From: Agrobacterium leguminum
GTDB lineage: Bacteria > Pseudomonadota > Alphaproteobacteria > Rhizobiales > Rhizobiaceae
Assembly: GCF_015704895.1 (NCBI RefSeq)
Contig: NZ_JADQWB010000001.1
Coordinates: 536,992 to 600,991 of the forward strand
Length of the DNA: 64,000 bases
Reading direction: 5' to 3'
The translations under genes and the position numbers were made by a program. The notes under the pieces were generated by a model. The model was not told the DNA's origin, did no database searches, and was given only the letters and a program-made list of their open reading frames with translations. This document shows, in pieces, positions 26,544-35,797 of this stretch (positions are counted from its first letter, which is position 1; every line of letters starts with the position of its first letter).

Positions 26544-29500
26544 TCACCGCGCCACGAGGCAGCTACCGCCGGCCGAGCGGAACTTTTCGCACAGCGCCAC
26601 GGCTTCGTTCTTGTCACCCGCCGGGATGCGGACGCGGTAGAACGTGCCCTTGCCGGCGATTTCGGCGGCCTTGATGTCGACGCCGCGTCCACCGATGACC
26701 GAGCCGAACTTGGCCGACATGTTCTGGTAGGACTTCTGGGCTTCCGCCTGGCTCGGCAGCGAGGCGATCTGGATGTAGTAGCCACCGGCGGAAGGCGTGC
26801 TGGTCGCTGCAGGCGTCGCGGCTGCCGTCTGCTGCTGCGCGGCCTGCGGCTGCGCCGGAGCGGTCGCGGGGCGGACATTGCCCTGATTGGTCACCGTTGC
26901 CACCACATTGGCGGGCTGCGAGGACGGACGTGCCGCAGGAACGGGCGCCGCCGACTGGGCAGCCGGTGCCGTATGTGCAGTCGGTGCCGTAGCGGCTGGC
27001 GTATTTGCCTGGGGCTGAGCCTGTTCCGGCGCGACCGGAACCCGCGATGCGGCGATGACGGCGGGAGCGCCCTCACCGGGCTTGGCGGTCTGCGGTGCTG
27101 CAAGCTCCTCGACCTTGTCGGCCTTCGGCGGCTGGGCTGCCGGCACCTCGACTTCCTGGGCAACCAGCGTGCCGTCAGGCTTGACGATCATGGTGCGGAC
27201 CTTGCGCGGCGAAACGCCGGTTGCAGCCGAACCTTCGTTCTGTGCGGCCTTTTCTTCCGGCGAAAGCAGGCGCGGATCCTCGGTCTCGCCAACCGGCGTG
27301 CCGGCGGCTTCCACATCCGCGTCGTTTTCGCCTTCCAGCGGCAACTGTTCGGGGATCAGCGTGCGCTGAACCACATCCACCGGCTGCTCGTTGCTGGAAA
27401 TCAGCGCCGGCTGCTTCGGATCGGCAGCGCTGCCACCGGCCACGCGGTCATAAACCGCCTTGTCCTGGTTCGGCACAACGCGACCGCCCGGATTTTCCGG
27501 CACGACCTTCATCGGATCGTTATCGGCGGAGATGATGACCGGCGCGCCATTGGAACCGGTGCTGGACGAACCGCCGGAGACCAGCGCGTAAACGCCGCCA
27601 CCGATCAGCACCAGACCGATTGCAGCGGCAACCGGCATGATCCAGCGGCGACCGCCGCGTTCATCTTCCTCACGATAGGCCGCCTGATGGTCGACATAGG
27701 TGTTTTCGGCATCGCGCGGGGCGCTGCCACGGGAAGCCGCAGCCTCCTGCATGGAGCGGCGGAAATCCTCTTCAAGCGCCCGTTCGAATTCGTCGGCTTC
27801 TTCCGGAGCCTGCGCGGGACGCGCCTGGGCGGCGCCACGGTTTTCCGCGTGCTTATGACGGTCGAGACCGCCGGCAACCGCAGGCGCAAACAGCGTCGCA
27901 AGCTCGGTATCGATATCGAGATCTTCCTCGTGACGGCGCGCGGCCGGCTTGGGTTCGAAAACACCGACCGGCAGTTCCGGCACGTCCATCTCGACGATGT
28001 TTTCCGGATGTTCTTCCGTCTCGCCGATCTGCGAAGGATCGAAAGGCAGGCTTTCCAGCGTCTGCGGCGCGGCCGGCTGCGGTGCTGCGGCGGCCGGACG
28101 CGGCTGAACCGCAGCAGCGGCCACGGGTGCGGCAACGGCAACGGGAGCCGGGCGCGGCTGCGGCGCGGGCTGTTCCCTCACCGGCTGCGGCGCAACGGCA
28201 GCAGCAGCAACCGGAGCGGCCGGCGGCTGGCGAACGGGCTGCGGTGCGGGCGCAGGCGCAACTTCCGCCTCGGCAATTTCAGACAGGTCCAGATCAAGAT
28301 CGAGATCGTCGAGCGCAAGCTCGAAATCATCGTCGTTGAAGCCGGCGAAATCCGTGAAATCAAGCTCCTCAGCGGGTGCTGCGGGCGCAGCAGCGACAAT
28401 CGGCGCTGCCTTCACGGGCGCGGCGGCAACCACGGGCGGCTCCACCTTTGCAGCCTGCGCAGCGGGAACGTCCTGCACCAGCGGTGTTTCGCCGCGACCG
28501 GGAATGGAATATTTCGCGACGTCGTAAATCAGCTCGTCCATCGGCGAAAGATGTTTCGCTGCCGGTTTCTCGGCAGCCTCGAACGCCAGAGGCTCTGCGG
28601 CAGGCGCAAAGGTCTCGGCGACCGAAGGCGTAAAGGACGGCGCGGTCTCTTCCGCCTGAACGACGGCAGGTGCGGGAGCGGGCTCCACCTGCGGCTCGAT
28701 ACGGGCTGCGGCAGGCTGCTGTTCGGAACGCGGCTCGACCCGCTTCGGATCGGCGGCCGAAACATCCCGGCGCGCGCCGAAATTGGCGAGCGGCAGCCGC
28801 AGGCTGGAAAATTCCAGCGAGGAACGACCGCCATGCGACGGCGGACGCACGGAAACCGGTGCGGGCGCTTCCTCGGCGACGGCTATTTCCACCTCATCGG
28901 CGAGATCGAAAGCCTGCGGCTCCGGCGCATAGGAATGACCATCGGCGTGAATGTTGCTCGAAACATCGGCCGGAAGCTCCGGCATCGTGTGCCATTCTGG
29001 CTCTACGGGTTCTGCGGCCTGCGGTTCTTCCCATGCCACCTGCTGGGCGGCGGGCTGGTAAACCATCGGCTCGGCGGGACGCGACTGACGCGAATGCACA
29101 TCGAAAACTTCCGCCACCGCGGAGGCATCGTCGCGGAAATCCGCGCGAATATCCTGCGTGGTCGTTTCGACATAGTTGTGAATATAGGCCTGATCGACCT
29201 CGGGAAGCGGCTCTTCCCTCATCTCCGGTGCGGATGCGGCCACAGGCGCGGGTTCGTCCACCGGCGCAAGCTCGGGCTCGCGGCGGGCGAAAACCGATTC
29301 GACACGCTGCATGAAATCGTTGGGGTGGATGCCCGCACGAACATCGTTTGCCGGATCAAGAACGACCGGATCGGCGTGCGGTGCGTCGTAAACCTCGAAT
29401 TCCCTCAGAAGCTCATCTTCGAGATTGAATTCGGGTTCGCGGCGGGTCACCGATGGCTGAGCCTCGGAACCCGCATGCGAAGGACGATCTTCGAAGCCGA

Positions 29501-29588
29501 CGATACGCGCCAGTTCTGCCAGAGGATCGTTGTCAGCGAACCCTTCGGACCGGGCGTCCCGGTTATACGCGACATTTTTTTCGACCAT
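26544..29588 (-). CDS. Very large SPOR-domain inner-membrane protein
   Basis: About 1014 residues. Residues 1-640 are a low-complexity cytoplasmic region rich in Ala, Pro, Glu and Val. One membrane helix lies near 648-668 (IMPVAAAIGLVLIGGGVYAL), a periplasmic Ala/Pro/Gln linker follows, and a SPOR domain ends the protein (about 933-1013, GYYIQIASLPSQAEAQKSYQ). SPOR domains bind denuded peptidoglycan at division sites, as in FtsN and DamX, so a septal or polar role is likely. ATG 29588 (MVEKNVAYNRD) is preferred because GGTGGAA lies upstream; ATG 29603 is an alternative. It follows argS on the same strand by 66 bases. Confidence 0.85.
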   Translation of the reverse strand: MVEKNVAYNRDARSEGFADNDPLAELARIVGFEDRPSHAGSEAQPSVTRREPEFNLEDELLREFEVYDAPHADPVVLDPANDVRAGIHPNDFMQRVESVFARREPELAPVDEPAPVAASAPEMREEPLPEVDQAYIHNYVETTTQDIRADFRDDASAVAEVFDVHSRQSRPAEPMVYQPAAQQVAWEEPQAAEPVEPEWHTMPELPADVSSNIHADGHSYAPEPQAFDLADEVEIAVAEEAPAPVSVRPPSHGGRSSLEFSSLRLPLANFGARRDVSAADPKRVEPRSEQQPAAARIEPQVEPAPAPAVVQAEETAPSFTPSVAETFAPAAEPLAFEAAEKPAAKHLSPMDELIYDVAKYSIPGRGETPLVQDVPAAQAAKVEPPVVAAAPVKAAPIVAAAPAAPAEELDFTDFAGFNDDDFELALDDLDLDLDLSEIAEAEVAPAPAPQPVRQPPAAPVAAAAVAPQPVREQPAPQPRPAPVAVAAPVAAAAVQPRPAAAAPQPAAPQTLESLPFDPSQIGETEEHPENIVEMDVPELPVGVFEPKPAARRHEEDLDIDTELATLFAPAVAGGLDRHKHAENRGAAQARPAQAPEEADEFERALEEDFRRSMQEAAASRGSAPRDAENTYVDHQAAYREEDERGGRRWIMPVAAAIGLVLIGGGVYALVSGGSSSTGSNGAPVIISADNDPMKVVPENPGGRVVPNQDKAVYDRVAGGSAADPKQPALISSNEQPVDVVQRTLIPEQLPLEGENDADVEAAGTPVGETEDPRLLSPEEKAAQNEGSAATGVSPRKVRTMIVKPDGTLVAQEVEVPAAQPPKADKVEELAAPQTAKPGEGAPAVIAASRVPVAPEQAQPQANTPAATAPTAHTAPAAQSAAPVPAARPSSQPANVVATVTNQGNVRPATAPAQPQAAQQQTAAATPAATSTPSAGGYYIQIASLPSQAEAQKSYQNMSAKFGSVIGGRGVDIKAAEIAGKGTFYRVRIPAGDKNEAVALCEKFRSAGGSCLVAR

Positions 29589-29654
29589 TACGTGTTCCAC
29601 CATCTACGCATTGCAGCTCTTGCCAGCGTATTGTGAGCAAATAATGGTGATATG

Positions 29655-31412
29655 TTATCGCATTTCAGCAGGTGCGTCCGCTCCTAAAAGCGTAAGGCCG
29701 GACCTCAAAACATTTGCGACAGCATTCACCAGCCCAAGTCTGGCAATGCTCAATTCTCGGTTTTTATCGTTAATAAAACGTAATTCCGGCTGGTCTTTAC
29801 CCTTGTTCCAGTGTCCATGGAAGGAACTGGCGAGATCGTAGAGGTAAAAAGCAAGCCGGTGCGGCTCGTGCGAAAGGGCCGCCGATTCGATCAGGCGCGG
29901 ATATTCCGCAAGCTTTGCAACCAGCTGCAACTCATTGATATCGCTAATCAAAGCAACAGATGCCGCCATCTCCTCAGCCGAAGGAGAAAGCCCTGGAAAC
30001 GCTTCCTGCGCCTGCCGGAAGATCGACATCGAGCGGGCATGCGCATATTGCACGTAAAAAACCGGATTATCCTTCGATTGTTCGGTCACTTTCGCGAAAT
30101 CGAAGTCCAGCGGCTCGGAATTCTTCCGATAAAGCATCATGAATCGCACCGGATCGCGACCCACTTCGTCGACGACATCGCGCAGCGTGACGAAGTCGCC
30201 GGAGCGCTTCGACATCTTCACCGGCTCGCCATCGCGGAACAGTTTGACGAGCTGGCACAGAAGCACGGTCAGTTTCGACTTGCCTTCGGAGACGGCGCGC
30301 GCAACCGCTTCCAGCCGCTTCACGTAACCGCCATGGTCGGCGCCGAGCACATAGATCATCTCGGAGAAACCACGGTCGAACTTGTTCTTGAAATAAGCGA
30401 CGTCGGCGGCGAAATAGGTGTAGGAACCGTCCGACTTCATCAGCGCACGGTCCATGTCGTCGCCCACCTCGGTGGAGCGGAACAGCGTCTGCTCGCGATC
30501 TTCCCAGTCTTCCGGCAATTCGCCCTTCGGCGGCGGCAGGGTGCCCTTGTAGACATGGCCCTTGAAGGTGAGATCGTTGATAGCCGAGAGGATCGGGCCG
30601 CCATTGCCCTCATGCAGCGTGCGCTCCGAGAAGAACACGTCGTGCCGGACGTTGAGCAGTGCCAGATCCTCGCGGATCATCGCCATCATCGCGTCGATCG
30701 CCTTGTCCTTGACGATCGGCATCCACTTTTCCTCGGGCATGGCGCGCAGCTTGATGCCATATTCATCCGCCAGCGCCTGACCGACGGGAACGAGATAGTC
30801 CCCGGGATAAAGGCCGGACGGAATGGTTCCGATATCTTCGCCGAGCGCCTCGCGGTAACGCAGGAACACCGAACGGGCCAGCACATCGATCTGCGAGCCG
30901 GCATCGTTGATGTAATATTCCTTGGTAACGCCATAACCGGCAAAAGCGAGCAGGTTCGCCAGCGTGTCACCGACGACGGCGCCACGGCAATGGCCGACAT
31001 GCATCGGGCCGGTCGGATTGGCGGAAACATATTCGACGTTGATCTTCTGGCCCGCACCGATGGTGGAGCGGCCGAAATCGACGCCCTGCCCGATCATGTC
31101 GGCGAGAAGGCGCTGCCAGTAACCGACGGAAACCTTGAGATTGATGAAGCCCGGACCGGCGACATTGACGCTATCGACATCGCCATCGGCCTGAAGTGCG
31201 GGCACGATGAGTTCGGCAAGAGCGCGCGGATTGGTGCCGAGCGGCTTCGCCAGCACCATGGCGGCATTGGTTGCGACATCGCCGTGGCTGAGATCGCGCG
31301 GGGATTCGACGGTAATTCGACTGAAATCGACCTTTTCGCGGTTCTCTTTCACGAGATCGAGGGTCTCGAGCGCGTTTTTGATCCTGGTATCGAAATCGGC
31401 AAAAATGTTCAT
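29655..31412 (-). CDS. argS: Arginyl-tRNA synthetase
   Basis: A 585-residue class I synthetase. The N-terminal additional domain (1-110) recognises the tRNA D-loop. The HIGH motif appears as PMHVGHCRG near residue 137, KMSKRSG is the KMSKS motif, and the C-terminus is the DALR anticodon-binding domain. Length is normal. It lies between dgt and the SPOR gene on one strand, an order seen across Rhizobiales. Confidence 0.97.
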   Translation of the reverse strand: MNIFADFDTRIKNALETLDLVKENREKVDFSRITVESPRDLSHGDVATNAAMVLAKPLGTNPRALAELIVPALQADGDVDSVNVAGPGFINLKVSVGYWQRLLADMIGQGVDFGRSTIGAGQKINVEYVSANPTGPMHVGHCRGAVVGDTLANLLAFAGYGVTKEYYINDAGSQIDVLARSVFLRYREALGEDIGTIPSGLYPGDYLVPVGQALADEYGIKLRAMPEEKWMPIVKDKAIDAMMAMIREDLALLNVRHDVFFSERTLHEGNGGPILSAINDLTFKGHVYKGTLPPPKGELPEDWEDREQTLFRSTEVGDDMDRALMKSDGSYTYFAADVAYFKNKFDRGFSEMIYVLGADHGGYVKRLEAVARAVSEGKSKLTVLLCQLVKLFRDGEPVKMSKRSGDFVTLRDVVDEVGRDPVRFMMLYRKNSEPLDFDFAKVTEQSKDNPVFYVQYAHARSMSIFRQAQEAFPGLSPSAEEMAASVALISDINELQLVAKLAEYPRLIESAALSHEPHRLAFYLYDLASSFHGHWNKGKDQPELRFINDKNRELSIARLGLVNAVANVLRSGLTLLGADAPAEMR

Positions 31413-31487
31413 CGTTCCAACCTGCGCGAAGGGCTTCTGTTTATATCCGGCCTTTTAACCGGGTCGGCTTCGCGATCGCCCGCTGCC

Positions 31488-32705
31488 CTATCGCAAATCG
31501 GGGGTGTGGTCAAACAGCCGCTGGTGGGCGCGCAGTGCATAACTGTCGGTCATGCCGGCCAGATAGTCGCCCACATGCCGGGCTTTTGCGGCCACGCTCA
31601 TGCCGGAAATGCTGTCCACCCAGTAGTGGCTCTGCATTTCCGCCGGCGTTTCCATATAACGGTGGAAAAGATCGGTGACGATCTGTGTCGCGCCGGCGCG
31701 GATGCGCATGATTTCCGGATGCCGGTAGATATGGCCGAACAACAGTTTCTTGATCTGCCGGTCGGTCTCGGCCATTTCCGGCGAGAAGGTCGCAACGGTG
31801 AAATCGGCAGCGCGGATATCAGCCGCACTCTTCGGCTTCAGGCGGGCCAGATTCTGCTGCGCAACGCCGATCACATCTTCCACCATATGGGTGATCTGCC
31901 GACGCATGATCTCATTGGCGAAACGCTCCTTGTCGAGCACGGGATACTTCGCCCGCACCTCGGCCATCAGGCCGCCGAGGAACGGCACCTCCTCCAGCAT
32001 CTCGAAGGTGAGATAACCGGCACGCAACCCGTCATCGATGTCGTGAGTATTATAGGCGATGTCATCGGCAATCGCCGCCACCTGCGCCTCGAGGCTGGCA
32101 TAGCTGCCGATTTCCAGATCCTGCAGCTCGCAATATTCGAGGATGGGCAGCGGAACCGGTCCCTTGATCCCCTCGCCCTTCGCATTCACCAGCGGTCCAT
32201 TGTGCTTGACCAGCCCTTCGAGCGTCTCCCAGGTCAGGTTGATGCCGTCATATTCGGCATAACGGCGCTCCAGCTTGGTGACGATGCGCAGCGACTGCGC
32301 ATTGTGGTCGAAGCCGCCATAGGGCAGCAGCACCGCATCCAGCGCATCCTCGCCGGTATGGCCGAAGGGCGTGTGGCCGAAATCATGCACCAGCGCCACG
32401 CCTTCGGCCAGATCCTCATCGAGCTTCAGCGCGCGGGCGAGCGCCCGGGCGATCTGCGCCACCTCGATGGTGTGGGTGAGGCGCGTGCGATAATGGTCGC
32501 CGTCAGGGCTGATAAACACCTGCGTCTTATGCTTCAGGCGGCGAAAGGCTGTCGTGTGGACGATACGGTCCCGGTCGCGCTGGAACTCCGAGCGCGTCAG
32601 GCTTCCGGTTTCGGGAAAAAGACGCCCGCGCGTGGTCCATGGATCCGAGGCGAAAACCGCCCTCTCGCCGCTTCCGAAACCCAATGCGCGCTGGTCTATG
32701 ATCAT
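31488..32705 (-). CDS. Deoxyguanosinetriphosphate triphosphohydrolase-like protein
   Basis: A 405-residue HD-superfamily enzyme. The metal site is spread over [24 protein letters not shown] and [15 protein letters not shown], the Dgt signature. Such proteins cleave dNTPs to deoxynucleosides and tripolyphosphate and help set dNTP pools; substrate preference in this subgroup (often annotated type 2 dgt-like) is not settled. ATG 32705 is preceded by AGGTGGATGC. Divergent from erpA. Confidence 0.92.
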   Translation of the reverse strand: MIIDQRALGFGSGERAVFASDPWTTRGRLFPETGSLTRSEFQRDRDRIVHTTAFRRLKHKTQVFISPDGDHYRTRLTHTIEVAQIARALARALKLDEDLAEGVALVHDFGHTPFGHTGEDALDAVLLPYGGFDHNAQSLRIVTKLERRYAEYDGINLTWETLEGLVKHNGPLVNAKGEGIKGPVPLPILEYCELQDLEIGSYASLEAQVAAIADDIAYNTHDIDDGLRAGYLTFEMLEEVPFLGGLMAEVRAKYPVLDKERFANEIMRRQITHMVEDVIGVAQQNLARLKPKSAADIRAADFTVATFSPEMAETDRQIKKLLFGHIYRHPEIMRIRAGATQIVTDLFHRYMETPAEMQSHYWVDSISGMSVAAKARHVGDYLAGMTDSYALRAHQRLFDHTPDLR

Positions 32706-32839
32706 GCATCCACCTGTTGTCTTCTCCAGCCGGGACTTCCTTTTGGTCTCGGCCATTGACCTTTTCATTCACCCTTCATACCTATCGCAGAGGTCGGCGC
32801 AAAGCATCATCGCCGCGTTGACCGTCTTCACACAGGCTA

Positions 32840-32867
32840 TAGACCGTTAATTTGACCGGTTTATAAT
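32840..32867 (+). promoter_or_regulatory. Possible erpA promoter
   Basis: A perfect TATAAT (32862-32867) lies 54 bases before the erpA start; TAGACC (32840-32845) could be a weak -35 at 16-base spacing. Sequence match only; rhizobial promoters often deviate from this consensus. Confidence 0.35.
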
Positions 32868-32920
32868 GGTGACAACGAGATCATTGCTCTCCGGTTCTTG
32901 ACCCCGGCAGGAGAAACGAC

Positions 32921-33253
32921 ATGGAAAACAGCGACATTACCCTTTCGGAAGCTGCGGCGAAGCGAATCGCCCAGATCGTCGCGGCCGAAGCCGGCAAACA
33001 GGCGCTGCGCGTCTCGGTGGAAGGCGGCGGCTGCTCGGGCTTCTCCTACAAGTTCGATCTGGCCGAAGACAAAGCCGATGACGACATCGTGATTGCCCGC
33101 GGCGACGCCAAGGTGCTGATCGACAGCCTCTCGGTCGTCTATATGGCCGGCTCCGAAATCGACTTCGTCGACAATCTGCTCGGCCAGTCCTTCCAGATCA
33201 AGAACCCGAATGCGGTGGCAAGCTGCGGCTGTGGCACCAGCTTTTCTATTTGA
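32921..33253 (+). CDS. erpA: Iron-sulfur cluster insertion protein (A-type carrier)
   Basis: A 110-residue A-type carrier. The three cluster ligands are visible as GGGCSGF (C38 region) and the C-terminal CGCGTSF pair. It accepts Fe-S clusters from a scaffold and delivers them to apo-enzymes such as the isoprenoid enzymes IspG/IspH. No suf or isc genes are near, and stand-alone erpA next to dgt and xthA is usual in Rhizobiales. The exact subtype (ErpA rather than IscA/SufA) rests on context and sequence feel. Confidence 0.9.
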   Translation: MENSDITLSEAAAKRIAQIVAAEAGKQALRVSVEGGGCSGFSYKFDLAEDKADDDIVIARGDAKVLIDSLSVVYMAGSEIDFVDNLLGQSFQIKNPNAVASCGCGTSFSI

Positions 33254-33314
33254 GCGAACGGCCCGCGACTCGGCCTCGATGCTCTCAGCTTTGAGGTGAT
33301 CCCCATCTCTCTCC

Positions 33315-33437
33315 TTCCCTCATCCCTGTGCTTGTCACAGGGATCCAGCCAGCCCAAGTCCTTGGGCTGAAAAGAGTCCTCTCGTCGCGCAGACGCGCGT
33401 CGGCTGGATTCCTGTGACAAGCACAGGAATGAGGGAA
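33315..33437 (+). repeat. RIME-like intergenic mosaic element, copy 6
   Basis: Same build as copy 1 and the same orientation relative to the upstream gene, 62 bases after the erpA stop. The left arm stem reads TCCCTGTG...CACAGGGA, where other copies have TTCCTGTG...CACAGGAA: both partners changed, keeping the pair. The right arm keeps the original bases. Confidence 0.9.
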
Positions 33438-33551
33438 ACGATAACCCCGCCATTCTTGCTTCTTTCCACCACATCCACAGGGCCGTTTTCCAAAAACGGT
33501 GGCAATCGCTTTTGCATCGGGTAAAAGTACCCTCGCAAAAGGGAAACTCCG

Positions 33552-34349
33552 ATGAAGATTGCCACCTGGAACATCAACGGCGTCAAGGCGCGTATCGAAA
33601 ACCTCTGCCAGTGGCTGAAGGATTCATCGCCCGATATCGTCTGCCTTCAGGAAATCAAATCGGTCGACGAGGGTTTTCCCCGGCTGGAGCTGGAGGCGCT
33701 CGGCTATCACGTCGAGACCCATGGCCAGAAGGGCTTCAACGGTGTCGCCCTGCTCTCGAAGGTCAAGCCCGACGAGGTCAATCGCGGCCTGCCGGGTGAC
33801 GATGCCGATGAACAGGCGCGTTTCATCGAGGGCGTGTTTTCCGTCGATGGCGGCGCGATCCGCGTCTGCTCGCTTTACCTGCCGAACGGCAATCCGCCGG
33901 ACGATCCGGTGAAATATCCCTACAAGCTTGCCTGGATGGAACGGCTGCGGCATTTTGCCGAAGATCGCCTCGCGCTCGAGGAGCCGCTGATCCTTGCGGG
34001 CGACTATAACGTCATTCCCGAACCCTTCGATTGCCACGACCCCCGTGTCTGGGAAGGCGACGCCCTGTTCCTGCCGAAAACACGCGCAGCCTTCCGCAGG
34101 CTGGAGAATCTCGGTTTCACCGATGCCGCGCGTGCGACGACGGATGAAGCAGGACTTTATTCCTTCTGGGATTATCAGGCCGGGGCATGGCCGAAAAACA
34201 ATGGCATCCGCATCGATCATCTGATGCTGTCGGCCGAAGCTGCCGACAGGCTGCAATCCGTCAGCATCGAAAAACATGTGCGGGCCTGGGAAAAACCGTC
34301 CGACCATGTGCCGGTCTGCGGTTATTTCGATTTCAGTCCGGTCGGCTGA
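33552..34349 (+). CDS. xthA: Exodeoxyribonuclease III
   Basis: A 265-residue AP endonuclease/3' exonuclease of base excision repair. Catalytic motifs in order are NINGVKAR (N7 region), CLQEIK (metal Glu), LILAGDYNVIP (Asp/Asn), RIDHLML and the C-terminal SDHVPV histidine. Length is normal. Starts MKIATWNING. Converges on exoR. Confidence 0.96.
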   Translation: MKIATWNINGVKARIENLCQWLKDSSPDIVCLQEIKSVDEGFPRLELEALGYHVETHGQKGFNGVALLSKVKPDEVNRGLPGDDADEQARFIEGVFSVDGGAIRVCSLYLPNGNPPDDPVKYPYKLAWMERLRHFAEDRLALEEPLILAGDYNVIPEPFDCHDPRVWEGDALFLPKTRAAFRRLENLGFTDAARATTDEAGLYSFWDYQAGAWPKNNGIRIDHLMLSAEAADRLQSVSIEKHVRAWEKPSDHVPVCGYFDFSPVG

Positions 34350-34388
34350 CAGACACCCTTCAGGCGGAAGAAGCCGTCTCGATCGCCA

Positions 34389-34452
34389 TTCTCAATCCGG
34401 CCCGTTCTCAATCCGGCCCGTTCTCAATCCGGCCAATTCTCAATCCGGATCG
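34389..34452. repeat. Four tandem 16-base repeats at the exoR 3' end
   Basis: Unit TTCTCAATCCGGCCCG, four copies in direct order: units 1 and 2 identical, units 3 and 4 with small changes at the end. The last unit contains the exoR stop codon and its final codons (minus strand ...GATCCGGATTGA). It fills part of the 90-base gap between convergent xthA and exoR and has no hairpin of its own. Likely grew by replication slippage from the coding end. Confidence 0.9.
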
Positions 34453-35234
34453 TTGAACTGCATGTTCTGCGCCATGGCAATGGCGGCGCGGCGATCGTTC
34501 TCACCGGCGAGCGAAAAAGCCTGCTCCTGCAGGTTCTGTATCCAGGTGCAGTCCGCCGCCGTGCATTTGTCGAGCGCCGCCGTCATGAAGGCCAGCCCCT
34601 GCGTCGTCTGGCCTTCCTGGAAGATCAGGTTGCCGAAAATCGACATGGCGCCGGCATGGCCGTGCTTGCGGGCCTGGTTGAGCCACTTCTTGGCCTGCTG
34701 CACATCGGCGCGGCCGCCCTCGCCGGCGAGAATCATCTCCGCCAGACGGAACTGCGCCTCAGCGACGCCAAAGGTGGAAGCAACCTGGAAATAAAGCTGG
34801 CGGGCCTGCGACAGGTCCATCTTCACCGGGCTGCCGGGAATGCCGTGACGGTAATAATCGGCAAGGGAAAGCAGCGCATTGACGAAAAAGCCGGTATCTT
34901 CCGAACCCGGCTCCACGCCCTGATTGGCGATTTCGCTGTAGATCTTGAAAGCTTCGAAGTCGTTCTTGGCGACGCCATCGCCATAGGCATACATATTGGC
35001 AAGCGCCCAGCGCGAGCCGGTATGGCCCTTTTCAGCCGCGTAGCGATAGGCCTCGACGGCTTCGCCCTTGTTGCCGTTCTTGTAGGCCTTGAAGCCGAAC
35101 TTGAACAGGTCGAAGGGGCCGGATTCCTTGGTCACGCCCGCATTGATGTCAAAAGCCGCAGCAGGCATTGCGAGCGACGCAAGCAACATGCCCATAAGGA
35201 GCGGCTTTAAAACGTTGGCTTCACATTTCAGCAT
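34440..35234 (-). CDS. exoR: Periplasmic negative regulator of exopolysaccharide synthesis, Sel1 repeats
   Basis: A 264-residue protein with a cleavable signal peptide (LLASLAMPAAA, cut near residue 27) and several Sel1-type helical repeats (for example AYRYAAEKGHTGSRWALANMY; KKWLNQARKHGHAGAM). The sequence matches recalled Agrobacterium/Sinorhizobium ExoR, which binds the sensor ChvG/ExoS in the periplasm and holds the ChvG-ChvI system off; acid triggers its proteolysis and switches the bacterium to its host-invasion programme. It is a single-gene unit; its promoter lies in the long spacer at 35235 onward. Confidence 0.93.
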   Translation of the reverse strand: MLKCEANVLKPLLMGMLLASLAMPAAAFDINAGVTKESGPFDLFKFGFKAYKNGNKGEAVEAYRYAAEKGHTGSRWALANMYAYGDGVAKNDFEAFKIYSEIANQGVEPGSEDTGFFVNALLSLADYYRHGIPGSPVKMDLSQARQLYFQVASTFGVAEAQFRLAEMILAGEGGRADVQQAKKWLNQARKHGHAGAMSIFGNLIFQEGQTTQGLAFMTAALDKCTAADCTWIQNLQEQAFSLAGENDRRAAIAMAQNMQFNDPD

Positions 35235-35797
35235 TTCAGCGAACTTCTCTCACTCTTCCCGGCATATAGCCAATACTTGCGGAATACTGCAAAGCCGAAC
35301 CCCGCCGGGTCGCGATTTTTCGAACACACTGCGTCTTTCCGGCAGCACTTTCCAGCGCACCACCGGTGGTCTTTTGCGGCAAATGCCCTAATTTTCCAGT
35401 GAGACAGATATAGGCATAATTTCCGGCAATATAACGGCATTTCGCCATCCACCGGTCAGCGCCAAACAAGAAAGCCGGATGAAATTCCCGTATTACTTGC
35501 TTAAACCCTGAATCCAAACCCGTTTTCACTTTCCGGCCTTGCGCACCACCACATCAAACGCCTGCATGTTCTTCCATTCCCGCGTCCCTAAACATAAGCC
35601 AAGCACCCTGTTTGTGGCGGGAAATGGACAGATATGCTCACATTCCAACGCGACCACACGCTTGCAGAAAAGTGTTGCCAAATCGTCACAAAACTTTCGG
35701 GCTAGAAAATTTTATCGAGCAGGAATCATAGTCGCGCATGAAAAAAGGCCCGGTTGGTAAACCGGACCTTTATTTTAGCATCTACGGAAGGATGATG
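35235..35797. other. Long intergenic spacer upstream of exoR
   Basis: About 560 bases. The right end holds the terminator of the FadL-type gene; the rest has no convincing ORF, RNA gene or repeat. It must contain the exoR promoter. Its size is more than a simple promoter needs, so an unannotated small RNA or a complex regulatory region is possible, but nothing specific is visible. Confidence 0.5.
35741..35773 (-). terminator. Rho-independent terminator of the FadL-type gene
   Basis: Stem AAAGGCCCGGTT / AACCGGACCTTT (one mismatch) with a four-base loop; the minus strand continues into a T-run (AAAAAA at 35741 on the plus strand). Placed 25 bases after the stop codon. Confidence 0.85.

Noticed and set aside
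26307..29636. An 1109-codon plus-strand reading frame opposite the SPOR-domain gene
   Set aside because: It is the antisense shadow of a GC-rich gene: Arg/Gly/His-rich, no domain and no ribosome-binding site, while the minus strand has a clear SPOR domain and membrane helix.
29811..32759. A 982-codon plus-strand frame across argS and dgt
   Set aside because: Runs antisense through two recognisable enzymes; no motif or start site.
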